NCBI RefSeq assembly: GCF_000772045.1
Contig: NZ_CP009754.1
Coordinates: 1,178,001-1,242,000, forward strand
Direction of reading: 5' to 3'
Origin: Streptomyces sp. CCM_MD2014
Lineage (GTDB): Bacteria > Actinomycetota > Actinomycetes > Streptomycetales > Streptomycetaceae
Length of the DNA stretch: 64,000 nt
Positions 35,136-43,054 of the stretch are shown piece after piece. How positions within the stretch are numbered: the first letter of the stretch is position 1; the number at the start of each line of letters is the position of its first letter. Position numbers and translations under genes: made by a program. The notes under the pieces were generated by a model that did not search any database, was not told where the DNA came from, and was given only the letters and a program-made list of their open reading frames with translations.

Positions 35136-37031
35136 ATGAAGATCAAGCGCGTTCGCATCGAGAACTTCTCCTGTCTGCGCAGCCTCGATGTCTCCTTCGA
35201 CTCCATCACTTCGCTCATCGGGCCGACGGGTGTCGGCAAGTCCACCGTGCTGCGTGCGCTGGACTGGTTCTTCAATGGTGAGAAGGGCGGCATCCTCAGC
35301 GAGGAGGACGTGCACTCCGCGGCGGAGACGAAGCGGATCCGTGTGGAGGTCGAGTTCGACGGACTCACCGCTTCCGACCGTTCCATGCTCGGCCACTACG
35401 CGCCCGACGGGCTGGACACGCTGAGCATCTGGCGCACCTGGGAGAACGGAGAGGACCGGATCACGGGCAAGGCCCTGGCCTATCCGCCCTTCGAGCAGAT
35501 CCGGGACGGCGGCGGCAGCCGGGAGAAGACGGCCGCGTACAAGGCGTTACGCGACCAGGACCCGGCACTCGGCCTGCCCGCCGTCCGTAGCTGGGACGCC
35601 GCCGAGACGGAGATGCGGTCCTGGGAGGCGAGGAACCGCGGCCGTCTCGCCGAGGCCGAGGTGGAGGGCACGCACTTCTTCGGCTTCGCCGGCCAGGGAC
35701 TGCTCGGCAAGCTCATCGACTTCGTCTTCATCTCGGCCGATCTGCGGGCGTACGAGGAGACCGACGACAACAAGACGACCGTGGTGGGGCGGATCCTCGA
35801 GCACGCGGTCGACCGCTCGGAGGCGGAAGCCCAGTTCACGGCCATCGACGAGAATGCCCAGGCGGCCCGCGAAAAGGTGCACAGGGAGATCTACGAGCCG
35901 GTGCTCGCGAGGCTGTCCGGCGCCCTGTCCATGGAGGTCGGCCGGTTCACCACCGGTCGGGACGTCGTCGTCACCCCGACGGCCCAGGTACCCAAGCGGG
36001 CCAAGACCGCGTTCGCGGTCAACATCCGTGACGGGGCGGCTCTGACACCGGTCCGTCGTCAGGGACACGGATTCCAGCGTGCGCTGATCATCGCGGCGCT
36101 CAGGTACCTCTCGGAGTGCCGCCGCCCCGAGAACGGCACGCGCTCGCTGTGCCTGGCGATCGAGGAGCCCGAACTGTTCCAGCACCCGGCGCAGACCCGG
36201 GTCTTCGCGCAGGTGCTGCGCAGCCTGGTCGCGTCCGCCGAGGACCAGACACAGGTGATGTACGCGACGCACAGCCCGGTGTTCATCGACCCGAGCGACT
36301 ACCAGCAGGTCCGCAGGCTGTATCGGGTCAGCGGTGGCGAGCATCCGGAGGTGAGCCTGCGCGCCCTCACCGAAACGGAGCTTCGGCAGTCCCTTGAGGA
36401 CCACGTGTCGGAGAAGGCCATCGCACGTCGAGGCGCCACGCGGTACGTCAAGGAGCTTGCCGAGGCACTGTTCGCCGACGTCGCCGTCCTGGTCGAGGGC
36501 GCCACGGACGAGAGCGTCCTCCTGGCCTTCGCCGAGCGCCAGAGCTTGAGCCTCGGTGCCGAAGGCATCTGTGTGGTGAACGCCGAGGGCAAGGGCAACA
36601 TGATCCTCTGCCACGCCATCCTCACCGGGTTCGGCGTACGCTGCCACCTCGTCTTCGACGCGGACACCGGGCCGAGGAAGGTGGCCGACGCGGACACCGA
36701 GAAGAAGACGGCAAGTCTTCGGGACAACATCGCGAAGAACGCGAAGATCCTCAGCTATCTGCGGGCCACGGGCGCAGCCAGCCCCGCGAGCGCGAGCGAG
36801 GCGACGCACACCGTCTTCGAGGACGACCTCGACAGCTACCTCAAGGACGACTGGCCCGCCTGGAACGCCCGCCGCCTTGAACTGATCGCGCGGGGCGAGG
36901 GCTACGTGGACGGCAAGCACGGGCCGACGTACGCGGAGGCCGCACGCACCGCCGACGGTGAGCCGAAGTTGTTGCACGAACTGATGGAAAACGTGAGGGC
37001 CATGACGGGACCGCCGACGCCTCACGCCTAG
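35136..37031 (+). CDS. OLD-family ATPase/TOPRIM nuclease
   Basis: 631 residues from the ATG at 35136, with AGGA 5 nt before; an ATG two codons upstream is possible. The N-terminal ABC/SMC-like ATPase has MKIKRVRIENFSCL, Walker A GPTGVGKST (29-37), a signature-like GHGFQRALIIAALRYL and Walker B LCLAIEEPELFQHP (about 338-351), plus the ATHSP switch. The C-terminal TOPRIM domain has VLVEGATDESVLL (about 451) and LVFDADTGP (about 505), the acidic metal site of OLD and GajA nucleases. It follows the UvrD-like helicase gene by 203 nt. An antiphage nuclease role is inferred from family and neighbours. Confidence 0.88.
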   Translation: MKIKRVRIENFSCLRSLDVSFDSITSLIGPTGVGKSTVLRALDWFFNGEKGGILSEEDVHSAAETKRIRVEVEFDGLTASDRSMLGHYAPDGLDTLSIWRTWENGEDRITGKALAYPPFEQIRDGGGSREKTAAYKALRDQDPALGLPAVRSWDAAETEMRSWEARNRGRLAEAEVEGTHFFGFAGQGLLGKLIDFVFISADLRAYEETDDNKTTVVGRILEHAVDRSEAEAQFTAIDENAQAAREKVHREIYEPVLARLSGALSMEVGRFTTGRDVVVTPTAQVPKRAKTAFAVNIRDGAALTPVRRQGHGFQRALIIAALRYLSECRRPENGTRSLCLAIEEPELFQHPAQTRVFAQVLRSLVASAEDQTQVMYATHSPVFIDPSDYQQVRRLYRVSGGEHPEVSLRALTETELRQSLEDHVSEKAIARRGATRYVKELAEALFADVAVLVEGATDESVLLAFAERQSLSLGAEGICVVNAEGKGNMILCHAILTGFGVRCHLVFDADTGPRKVADADTEKKTASLRDNIAKNAKILSYLRATGAASPASASEATHTVFEDDLDSYLKDDWPAWNARRLELIARGEGYVDGKHGPTYAEAARTADGEPKLLHELMENVRAMTGPPTPHA

Positions 37032-37105
37032 CACGTACGCACAAGGTTCATGCCCTTCCGGTCGGCCTCCGACCGTAGGCTGTCGCTGGAGAAAAAGGGG
37101 AGACG

Positions 37106-38419
37106 ATGACTGACGACCGCAAGGGGATCGTTCCGGTGTGGACGCTGGCGACCGGTGATGTCCGGGTGCCCGCATTGACCGGGGACGGGCCTATGACGGC
37201 TGAGCGCCTGGCTGAACTGCGCGGGGCACTGGCCGCCCTGGCCGACGAGCCGATCGCCACACTTGAGGCATATCCGCTGCCCGACAAGCTCGACCGCGGC
37301 CGCGGCATCCCGCTCGATGCCGCGAGCCCTTTGGCGCAGCACCTGTCGCAGCTCATCACGCAATCGGCGCGGAGTTCCTCGTCGGCTACGGCGACAGCGG
37401 CCGGCGAAGGCCTCTACCGCATGGTGATCCCGGCGAAGCTCGCCGCCCAGGTCGGCCAGGGCTGTCTCAGCCCGATGGTGGCGAAGGGCACGTCCGGTGC
37501 CCTCCGAAGCGCGCTCGTGGACTCTTCGGGGAAGATCGCCGGCGCCGCGACGTTCGTGCCGGTCGGTCAAGCGGCAACGGCGGGCGCGGTCGGTGGAGCC
37601 GGTGCGACGGCGGGCGTGGCGGTCGGCGGCAGTGCGATGCTCACCGTGGCCGCGCCGCTCGTGCTCATGGCCGTGGCGGTGGGGGTGAGCGCACACGCCG
37701 ACGGCAAGCGTCAGCAGGCCATCGAGCACATCACGGAAATGCTGGAGCAACTGCAGGAGCAGGAGCTCGAACAAGAGCACAGCACACTCGACGGCTGCCG
37801 GGACGCCATCGACAAGGCCACCGCCATCCTGCTCGACCAGGGCAGGCCCGGGGTCTCGCTGGGCCTGGACTCGGCGGTGCACGCCATCAACTCCGCGCTG
37901 GGCGCCGTCGATCGCCGCCTTGCCAAGTGGCAGAGCGCACTCGACAAGCTACCCGAGGGCCAAGCCGTCGATCTCGGCACGCTGACCAAGTCGTTCCCCG
38001 GAATCGACGACCAGGGTGGCATCTTCCGCGCCCACCTGGAACTGGCCACCCTCGCCATCGCGTTGAAGCGGCGAGTCGTCGTCCTGCAGGCCGTCGAGCA
38101 CGCCCAGGGCGACCCCAACAACCTGTTCCAGAGCTTCACCCGTGTCCTCAAGCGCGACCAGCAACGCCTCGACGCCCTGGAGACGGGCCTTGCCGGCGTC
38201 CTGGTCCGCCTGTCGACGCTGGAGCTGGCCCGCCCGCACGGACTGCGACCCGTCTTCACGAACGCGGAAGTCGATCGTCTGATGCGCGCTGCGCATCGGG
38301 TTCGTCAGTTGGGTGACGGCGTCGTGGTCGACAGTCGCCCGACGGACGTGGCGATCGAAATCGCTCGCGAGGAGAACGGTTCGGTAGTCGTGTTCCCTGC
38401 GCTTCCCGCTTCGGCGTAG
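37106..38419 (+). CDS. Protein of unknown function with Gly/Ala-rich hydrophobic core
   Basis: 437 residues, strong ribosome site GGGGAG before the ATG. No known family recognised. Residues 85-100 are Ser/Ala-rich. Residues 143-197 form a glycine- and alanine-rich hydrophobic stretch ending in VAAPLVLMAVAVGVSA, which could span or insert into membrane. Residues 200-250 are a charged coiled coil (EMLEQLQEQELEQEH), and the rest is helical. It is read in the same direction as the OLD nuclease gene, 74 nt downstream. The hydrophobic core followed by coiled coil recalls membrane-acting or pore-forming effectors, but this is only a shape argument. Confidence 0.8.
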   Translation: MTDDRKGIVPVWTLATGDVRVPALTGDGPMTAERLAELRGALAALADEPIATLEAYPLPDKLDRGRGIPLDAASPLAQHLSQLITQSARSSSSATATAAGEGLYRMVIPAKLAAQVGQGCLSPMVAKGTSGALRSALVDSSGKIAGAATFVPVGQAATAGAVGGAGATAGVAVGGSAMLTVAAPLVLMAVAVGVSAHADGKRQQAIEHITEMLEQLQEQELEQEHSTLDGCRDAIDKATAILLDQGRPGVSLGLDSAVHAINSALGAVDRRLAKWQSALDKLPEGQAVDLGTLTKSFPGIDDQGGIFRAHLELATLAIALKRRVVVLQAVEHAQGDPNNLFQSFTRVLKRDQQRLDALETGLAGVLVRLSTLELARPHGLRPVFTNAEVDRLMRAAHRVRQLGDGVVVDSRPTDVAIEIAREENGSVVVFPALPASA

Positions 38420-38598
38420 GCGCGACGGACTTCACTGTCCGGCGAAGTACTGGGCCTTCCTGATTCAGGCCTTTGTGATGCGTGGCGAGCACCACCGCCG
38501 GGCAGCGCGACCGCTAGGTTTTCGCGCTGCCCGGATTGCCCGCAACGGGTGGTCGGCACTTGTATCCCTGGCCACTCCAGCCGTCCGCCCTACGGGTA

Positions 38599-39885
38599 CT
38601 ACACCGCCAGCGCGTGCAGCTTCTTGCCGTGCAGGGCGAAGACGTGCTTGCCGTCGGTTGCCACCAGCCAGGCGTGGTAGTCGCCCGTCCTGTCGTTGAA
38701 CGTCCAGCGCACCGCGCCGGTCCTCGCGTCGATGGCGATGATGCCGCCCTGCTTGTCCAGGTCCGTGGCGCCGTAGAGGGTGTCGCCCGCCTTGACATAC
38801 TGCCGCGGCACCTGGAGTCCCGCGTCCGCGAGAGCCTCGGACTTCCAGAGCTGTCTGCCGGTGCTCGGGTCCACGGCCCACATGGTCCTGGCGCTGTCGG
38901 CGACGTAGAGCACGTCCGCCAGTGCGGCCGGTTCCCGGAAGAGGGCCGTGTCCGACGCTTCCAAGGACCACTTCTCCTTGCCGTCGGCCAGGTTGAAGGC
39001 CTGGAGCACGTTCCCTTGGGGGACGATGACCAGGTCCTGGTGGACGGTGAAGAAGCCGTAGTTCGTCTTGGTCGTCTTGTGCGTCCACACCTGCCCGCCG
39101 CTCACGGTGTCGCGCACGGTGAGGTTCTTCTTGAAGTCGGTGTAGACGAGGTGGCGGCCCCGGACCGCGGCGTGGATGCCGTTCTGCTCGGTGCCGACGT
39201 CGCGCTGTTCCTTCCAGGCGATCCTGCCCGTGGTGCTGTTGAGGGCGGCGATGACGTTGGTCTTGGACGAGCCGTCCTTCTCGAGGATCTCGGCGACGAC
39301 GTACACCTGCTCCTCGTCCACCGCGATCGGTCGCGGCTGCCGGTACTCCTTGCCCAGCCGGCTGCGCCAGGTCTCCTTGCCGGAGGCCGGGGCGTATCCG
39401 ATGACGGAGCCGTCGTAGTCGCTGCTGGCCAGGTACAGGGTGTCTTCGCTGAGCAGCAGGGGTGCGCCGGGGATCGCTCCGCCCGGCAGGGACCACTTCT
39501 GCCCGCCGGTCGCGGCGTCGAGGGCGGCCAGCGGGCTGCCACTGGCGATCACGACGCCGCCCGCGGCCACCAGTTCGTCGTTGTCCCCGTAGGTCTCGGC
39601 CGAGGTCGGCTTCGTCCACAGCGGTTTCGGAGCCTGGCCCTTCTCGCCGGCACCGGCGCCCGCACCGCCACCGTCTCCGGAGCCCTCGCCGCCGCCCTTC
39701 GGCGCGTCGCCGCCGGCGTTTGCCGGCTCCTCGACCTCCACGGCGTCCTCGTCGCACCCGACCGTACCGGTGGTCAGCGCCGCCAGCGCGAGACCGCTGC
39801 CGGCCAATCGCAGTACCCGCCGCCGGGAAGGTGGACCGGACGCCTCCGGTGTTCTGTCGTCCGACGTGCTGTCTCGCCCGGCCAT
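38599..39885 (-). CDS. PQQ-binding-like beta-propeller lipoprotein
   Basis: 428 residues. The N-terminus carries a basic twin-arginine-like region (PPSRRRVLRLAG) and a lipobox ending TGTVGC (Cys44), so it is exported and lipid-anchored. A Gly/Glu-rich linker follows (46-85). The rest is a series of PQQ-type blades (VIASGSPLAALDAATGGQKW, then IGYAPASGKETW, then LWKSEALAD and DARTGAVRWTF). Such propellers serve as binding or scaffold modules; no quinoprotein dehydrogenase residues are evident. Its neighbours on both sides are transcribed separately. The short tail after the stop (38420-38598) contains nothing recognisable. Confidence 0.9.
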   Translation of the reverse strand: MAGRDSTSDDRTPEASGPPSRRRVLRLAGSGLALAALTTGTVGCDEDAVEVEEPANAGGDAPKGGGEGSGDGGGAGAGAGEKGQAPKPLWTKPTSAETYGDNDELVAAGGVVIASGSPLAALDAATGGQKWSLPGGAIPGAPLLLSEDTLYLASSDYDGSVIGYAPASGKETWRSRLGKEYRQPRPIAVDEEQVYVVAEILEKDGSSKTNVIAALNSTTGRIAWKEQRDVGTEQNGIHAAVRGRHLVYTDFKKNLTVRDTVSGGQVWTHKTTKTNYGFFTVHQDLVIVPQGNVLQAFNLADGKEKWSLEASDTALFREPAALADVLYVADSARTMWAVDPSTGRQLWKSEALADAGLQVPRQYVKAGDTLYGATDLDKQGGIIAIDARTGAVRWTFNDRTGDYHAWLVATDGKHVFALHGKKLHALAV

Positions 39886-40112
39886 GTGCCGTACCCCCGT
39901 GATGCGTCAGTGCAGGAACCCGAACCGGAAGGCCCACGCCGTACCGAACATACGGACGTGGGCCTCCGCGACCAGGAACGTTAGCCGGGCTACCGTGCCG
40001 CCCACACCGCCAGATCCCAACCGCGACAGCACCGTGAAGCAATCGAGACAACTCGTCGCCGATCACCCCACGTGCCTCACGACGGTGCTTCGGGCGGCCG
40101 CGCCGCCTGGTC

Positions 40113-40544
40113 TCAGGCCTTCTCCTCAGCCGGGTCGAGGGCTTTCCCCAGGAGATGCACCAGCATGCGCAGCTCCTCGTCCCCAAGCCGTGCGAAGGGC
40201 GTCAGCGCCAGCGTCGCCTGGATGACCGCCGCCCGCACGCGGCGCCCGTCCTCCGTCAGGACCACGACGCGTGAGCGGCGGTCGGCAGGGTCGGCGGAGC
40301 GTTCGACGAGGCCGCGGTGGGTGAGCTGGTTGATGACGAAGCTGAGGTTGGGCGCGTTGCAGTACAGGCGGCCGGCCAGTGTCTTCATCGAGGGCGGTGC
40401 CTCGTCCGGGTCGATGGCCCACAGGGCCTGGGCGGTCGCGGGGGTCAGGCCGTGCTCCGCCAGGACGCCCTCGATCCGGTCGCCGGTCCGCATGAAGAGC
40501 TCGTGGTTCGCCGCCACCGCCGCCTCGAGGGTGCTTCGCGTCAT
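40113..40544 (-). CDS. MarR family transcriptional regulator
   Basis: 143 residues with the MarR winged helix: PPSMKTLAGRLYCNAPNLSF is the recognition region and HRGLVERSADPADRRSRVVV is the wing with its conserved DxRxR. It is divergent from an SDR gene. Two near-identical palindromes lie between them, so this protein probably represses both genes through paired operators. The ligand is unknown. Confidence 0.93.
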   Translation of the reverse strand: MTRSTLEAAVAANHELFMRTGDRIEGVLAEHGLTPATAQALWAIDPDEAPPSMKTLAGRLYCNAPNLSFVINQLTHRGLVERSADPADRRSRVVVLTEDGRRVRAAVIQATLALTPFARLGDEELRMLVHLLGKALDPAEEKA

Positions 40545-40565
40545 GGGCCCATCGTACGCCTATTT

Positions 40566-40582
40566 ACTTCGAGACTCGAAGT
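40566..40582. promoter_or_regulatory. MarR operator 1
   Basis: ACTTCGAGACTCGAAGT is a perfect 8-1-8 palindrome, 22 nt upstream of the MarR start. A second copy lies 39 bp away centre to centre. Its placement fits autorepression. Confidence 0.7.
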
Positions 40583-40604
40583 GTATGTTGGGGGTCAAGG
40601 GATT

Positions 40605-40621
40605 GCTTCGAGGCTCGAAGT
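40605..40621. promoter_or_regulatory. MarR operator 2
   Basis: GCTTCGAGGCTCGAAGT repeats operator 1 with two base changes and keeps a 7-1-7 perfect core. The 39-bp spacing is close to four helical turns, so two dimers would sit on nearly the same DNA face. Confidence 0.68.
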
Positions 40622-40655
40622 ACCTGTCCACGGGCCGCGCCATGCCTTCTTGCGG

Positions 40656-40730
40656 TCGCACTGCCTTCAGTCGCACCGCCTTCAGTCGCACTGGCTTCAG
40701 CCGCACTCCCACCAGCCGTACTTCCTCCAG
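40656..40730 (+). repeat. Five tandem 15-bp units in the SDR leader
   Basis: Five contiguous 15-bp units resembling TCGCACTGCCTTCAG, progressively diverged, lie between the twin operators and the SDR start. The 15-nt period preserves reading frame (it would encode an SRTAF-like pentapeptide), but no supported gene uses that frame. No CRISPR-like spacers are present. Confidence 0.7.
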
Positions 40731-40751
40731 CCGCACAGAAAGCACTCGCGC

Positions 40752-41582
40752 ATGTACGACTACACGAACACCACTGCCCTGGTCACCGGCGCGTCCAAAG
40801 GGCTGGGCGAGGCCTACGCACGGGAACTCGCGTCCCGAGGAGCGCACTTGGTTCTCGTCGCCCGCTCGGCCGACGCGCTGCACGCCCTCGCCGACGAGAT
40901 CCGGGCCACGCATTCCGTCCGCGCCGACGTGATCGCCGCGGACCTGTCCGACCGGCGGTCGCCGCAGCGGATCCTCGATGCCCTCGACGGGCTCGGCCTC
41001 GACGTGGATCTCCTGGTCAACAACGCCGGGATGGGGGCCGTAGGGCCCTTCCTCGGCCGGCCCCTCGAACCCAATCTCCAGTCCGTCGACGTGAACGTCA
41101 CCGCCCTGGTCGGACTGGTCCACCTCCTGGGTGCCCGCATGGTCGCACGCGGCCGCGGCGGCATCGTCAACATCGCGTCCACCGCCGCCTTCCAGCCCAT
41201 GCCGTACCAGGCGAGCTACGCCGCCACCAAGGCGTTCGTGCTCTCGTTCACCGAGGCGGTCGCCGAGGAGGTCCGCGGCACCGGCGTACGCGTGATGGCG
41301 GCCCACCCGGGAGCCACCGCCACGGAGTTCTTCGACCGGACGACCGCCTCCATGAACCCCAGGTTCACGGATGCTCCCGCCGACGTGGCCGTCAGGACGC
41401 TCGACGACTTCGCCCGGGGCCGGGCCGTCTCCTTCCCCGGGCGGGCGTCCCAGCGCGTCGGGGTGTGGGCGTCGAGGGTGCTGCCTCGCACCACGGTCAC
41501 GCGTGTCACGGGCGCCCTCAATCGCCGACTGGGGTTCCACGACGTCAGCGATCGCGACCCCGCCGCCGCACCGGGGCAGTGA
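40752..41582 (+). CDS. SDR family oxidoreductase (MarR-controlled)
   Basis: 276-residue short-chain dehydrogenase: TGASKGLG (12-19), VNNAG (89-93), catalytic Ser143 and YAATK (Tyr156/Lys160). The ATG at 40752 matches the usual N-terminus directly before the first strand; in-frame sequence upstream is the tandem-repeat leader. It resembles the SDR at 469-1284 across its whole length (both have RELA-RG, ATEFFDR/RTEFFDR and a YxACK/YxATK site), so the two are paralogues. Likely induced when the divergent MarR protein leaves its two operators. Substrate unknown. Confidence 0.9.
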   Translation: MYDYTNTTALVTGASKGLGEAYARELASRGAHLVLVARSADALHALADEIRATHSVRADVIAADLSDRRSPQRILDALDGLGLDVDLLVNNAGMGAVGPFLGRPLEPNLQSVDVNVTALVGLVHLLGARMVARGRGGIVNIASTAAFQPMPYQASYAATKAFVLSFTEAVAEEVRGTGVRVMAAHPGATATEFFDRTTASMNPRFTDAPADVAVRTLDDFARGRAVSFPGRASQRVGVWASRVLPRTTVTRVTGALNRRLGFHDVSDRDPAAAPGQ

Positions 41583-41761
41583 TGATCCTGGGGGGCATTC
41601 GGCGCGCGGAGCCAGGGGTGAGCGGCGCGCAGTGCCTGTGTGCCCCGTTGCCCCCGGCCTTCGCCGACGCGACCACGGAGCGAGACGTGTGGTACCGGAT
41701 GGCGAAGACGTCACCGCGCGCCCGATCCGGACAAGCATCGGTGATCCGGACTCAACGACCG

Positions 41762-41791
41762 TTGCCTCTCGGCGCGTTCATCACATAGGGT
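41762..41791 (+). promoter_or_regulatory. Candidate promoter of the XRE-ImmA operon
   Basis: TTGCCT and TAGGGT are spaced by 18 bp, 46 nt before the GTG start, a plausible vegetative (HrdB-type) promoter. The 255-nt gap before the operon shows nothing else recognisable. Confidence 0.4.
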
Positions 41792-41837
41792 CCCGTCAGC
41801 GACACCGGGCGTCAGCCCCCGAACCGGGAGTGCAACG

Positions 41838-42446
41838 GTGGCATCACCCTCTCCCCTCTCCGAAACCCTGCGTCGTCTCGACGGGGTCGTGCAGGAGAAG
41901 GAAGTCCGCTCGAAGCTGCTGGACGCGGCGGAGCTCGCCCGCCGGACGGCGCTGCCGGTGTCCACCGTCCGCACCCTGCTCCGGGGCGGCACACCACCGG
42001 ACGACTCCGTCAACGACCGGGTACGGACGCGGATCGCCGCGCTCGCCGAAGCCGAGATGGCCGCGACCGGCAAGCGCATGTCCGACCTCGCCGCGGACAT
42101 CTCCGAGCGGCTCGGTGTCTCCGGGTACTGGGCCCGGCAGGTCTGCGGCGGCAAGAAGGTGCCCAGTGTCGAGCTTCTGCACGGGCTCGTCGAGTACTTC
42201 GGGGTCGAGGACGGAGAGGCGTTCTTCACCGCGTCGGCCGCCGACGCGCTCAACCGCGTCCTGCTCCCCGCCCTGCACGCGCTGGAACACCCCGAGAACG
42301 ATCCCGTGCTCGCCCTGATGGACCGGTACGGGGTGAGGTCCGCCGACCTGCGCGCCCACGGCTCCCTGACACGTGAGCAGTTGGAACGCCTTCTCGAAGG
42401 AGTCCTGCGGTCCGTCGTACCCCCGGACGGAGGTCGCGAGCGGTGA
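41838..42446 (+). CDS. XRE-type helix-turn-helix regulator
   Basis: 202 residues, GTG start. Two DNA-binding-like segments are visible: AAELARRTALPVSTVRTLLR (about 30-49) and SERLGVSGYWARQVCGGKKV, then PSVELLHGLVEYFGV (about 90-125), the latter a standard XRE helix set. First gene of a coupled operon with an ImmA/IrrE peptidase. XRE plus ImmA pairs (as in ICEBs1 ImmR/ImmA and DdrO/IrrE) work by peptidase cleavage of the repressor. Here the stop overlaps the peptidase start (GTGA). Confidence 0.85.
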   Translation: MASPSPLSETLRRLDGVVQEKEVRSKLLDAAELARRTALPVSTVRTLLRGGTPPDDSVNDRVRTRIAALAEAEMAATGKRMSDLAADISERLGVSGYWARQVCGGKKVPSVELLHGLVEYFGVEDGEAFFTASAADALNRVLLPALHALEHPENDPVLALMDRYGVRSADLRAHGSLTREQLERLLEGVLRSVVPPDGGRER

Positions 42447-43054
42447 GCACCAAGGCGATGAAGTCCTTACTCTCCGTCCTGGGCCGGCACACGGCGGGGG
42501 CCATTCAGCGGCCGGCCGAGCCACGGGAGGTCATGGAAGCCTTCTGCGCGGCCATGAGCGCACGCACCGGTCGGCCGATCCGCCTTGTCTTCCGGGGGTT
42601 CCCGCCGGACATTCCCGTCTCCGGCATGCGCCTGGACTGCGGGGACCACTCCATCATCGTGGTAGAGGAACACACTGTTCCCGAGGCGCAGTTGGTCATC
42701 CTGGGGCATGAGCTGTGGCACGAGGAGCAGGGGGACTGCGGACACCACGTGGCGGGGATGCCGGCCGCCGCCCGGGCGCTGCCCACCGAGCAGGCCGGGG
42801 AAGTGGTCGAGCGGGCCGTCGAGCGGATCCTCGCAGCGCACGAGGTGCCCCCGGACGCGCTCCTCGCCGTCGCGGCCCGAGCCGGGTCCCGCGACGACCA
42901 CGAGGCGGACGCCGAGACGTTCGGGCTCCTCTTCGGCCGGGAGGTCCGCACCTGGGTGAAAGGCCGTTACGCGCAGGGCCCGGTCAGTGCGGACACCGTG
43001 GAAGGCCGCATCAATCTGTCCCTGAGCAGCCGCGGCGGGCACCTGCGGTCATGA
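42443..43054 (+). CDS. ImmA/IrrE-type zinc metallopeptidase
   Basis: 203 residues. The zinc-binding HExxH is clear in GHELWHEEQ (His89, Glu90, His93), and an acidic DDHEADAETFG segment near 155-165 may give the third ligand. Family members cleave or sequester the partner XRE repressor on an inducing signal. Translation is coupled both upstream (regulator) and downstream (membrane protein, ATGA overlap). It is sometimes annotated simply as a toxin-antitoxin component. Confidence 0.85.
   Translation: MSTKAMKSLLSVLGRHTAGAIQRPAEPREVMEAFCAAMSARTGRPIRLVFRGFPPDIPVSGMRLDCGDHSIIVVEEHTVPEAQLVILGHELWHEEQGDCGHHVAGMPAAARALPTEQAGEVVERAVERILAAHEVPPDALLAVAARAGSRDDHEADAETFGLLFGREVRTWVKGRYAQGPVSADTVEGRINLSLSSRGGHLRS

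Noticed and set aside
38453..38471. Terminator hairpin after the 37106-38419 gene
   Set aside because: Only a 5-bp stem (GGCCT/AGGCC) with a 9-nt loop, too weak to claim.
40656..40730. CRISPR-like array
   Set aside because: Units are 15 bp, contiguous and without spacers, and no cas genes are present.
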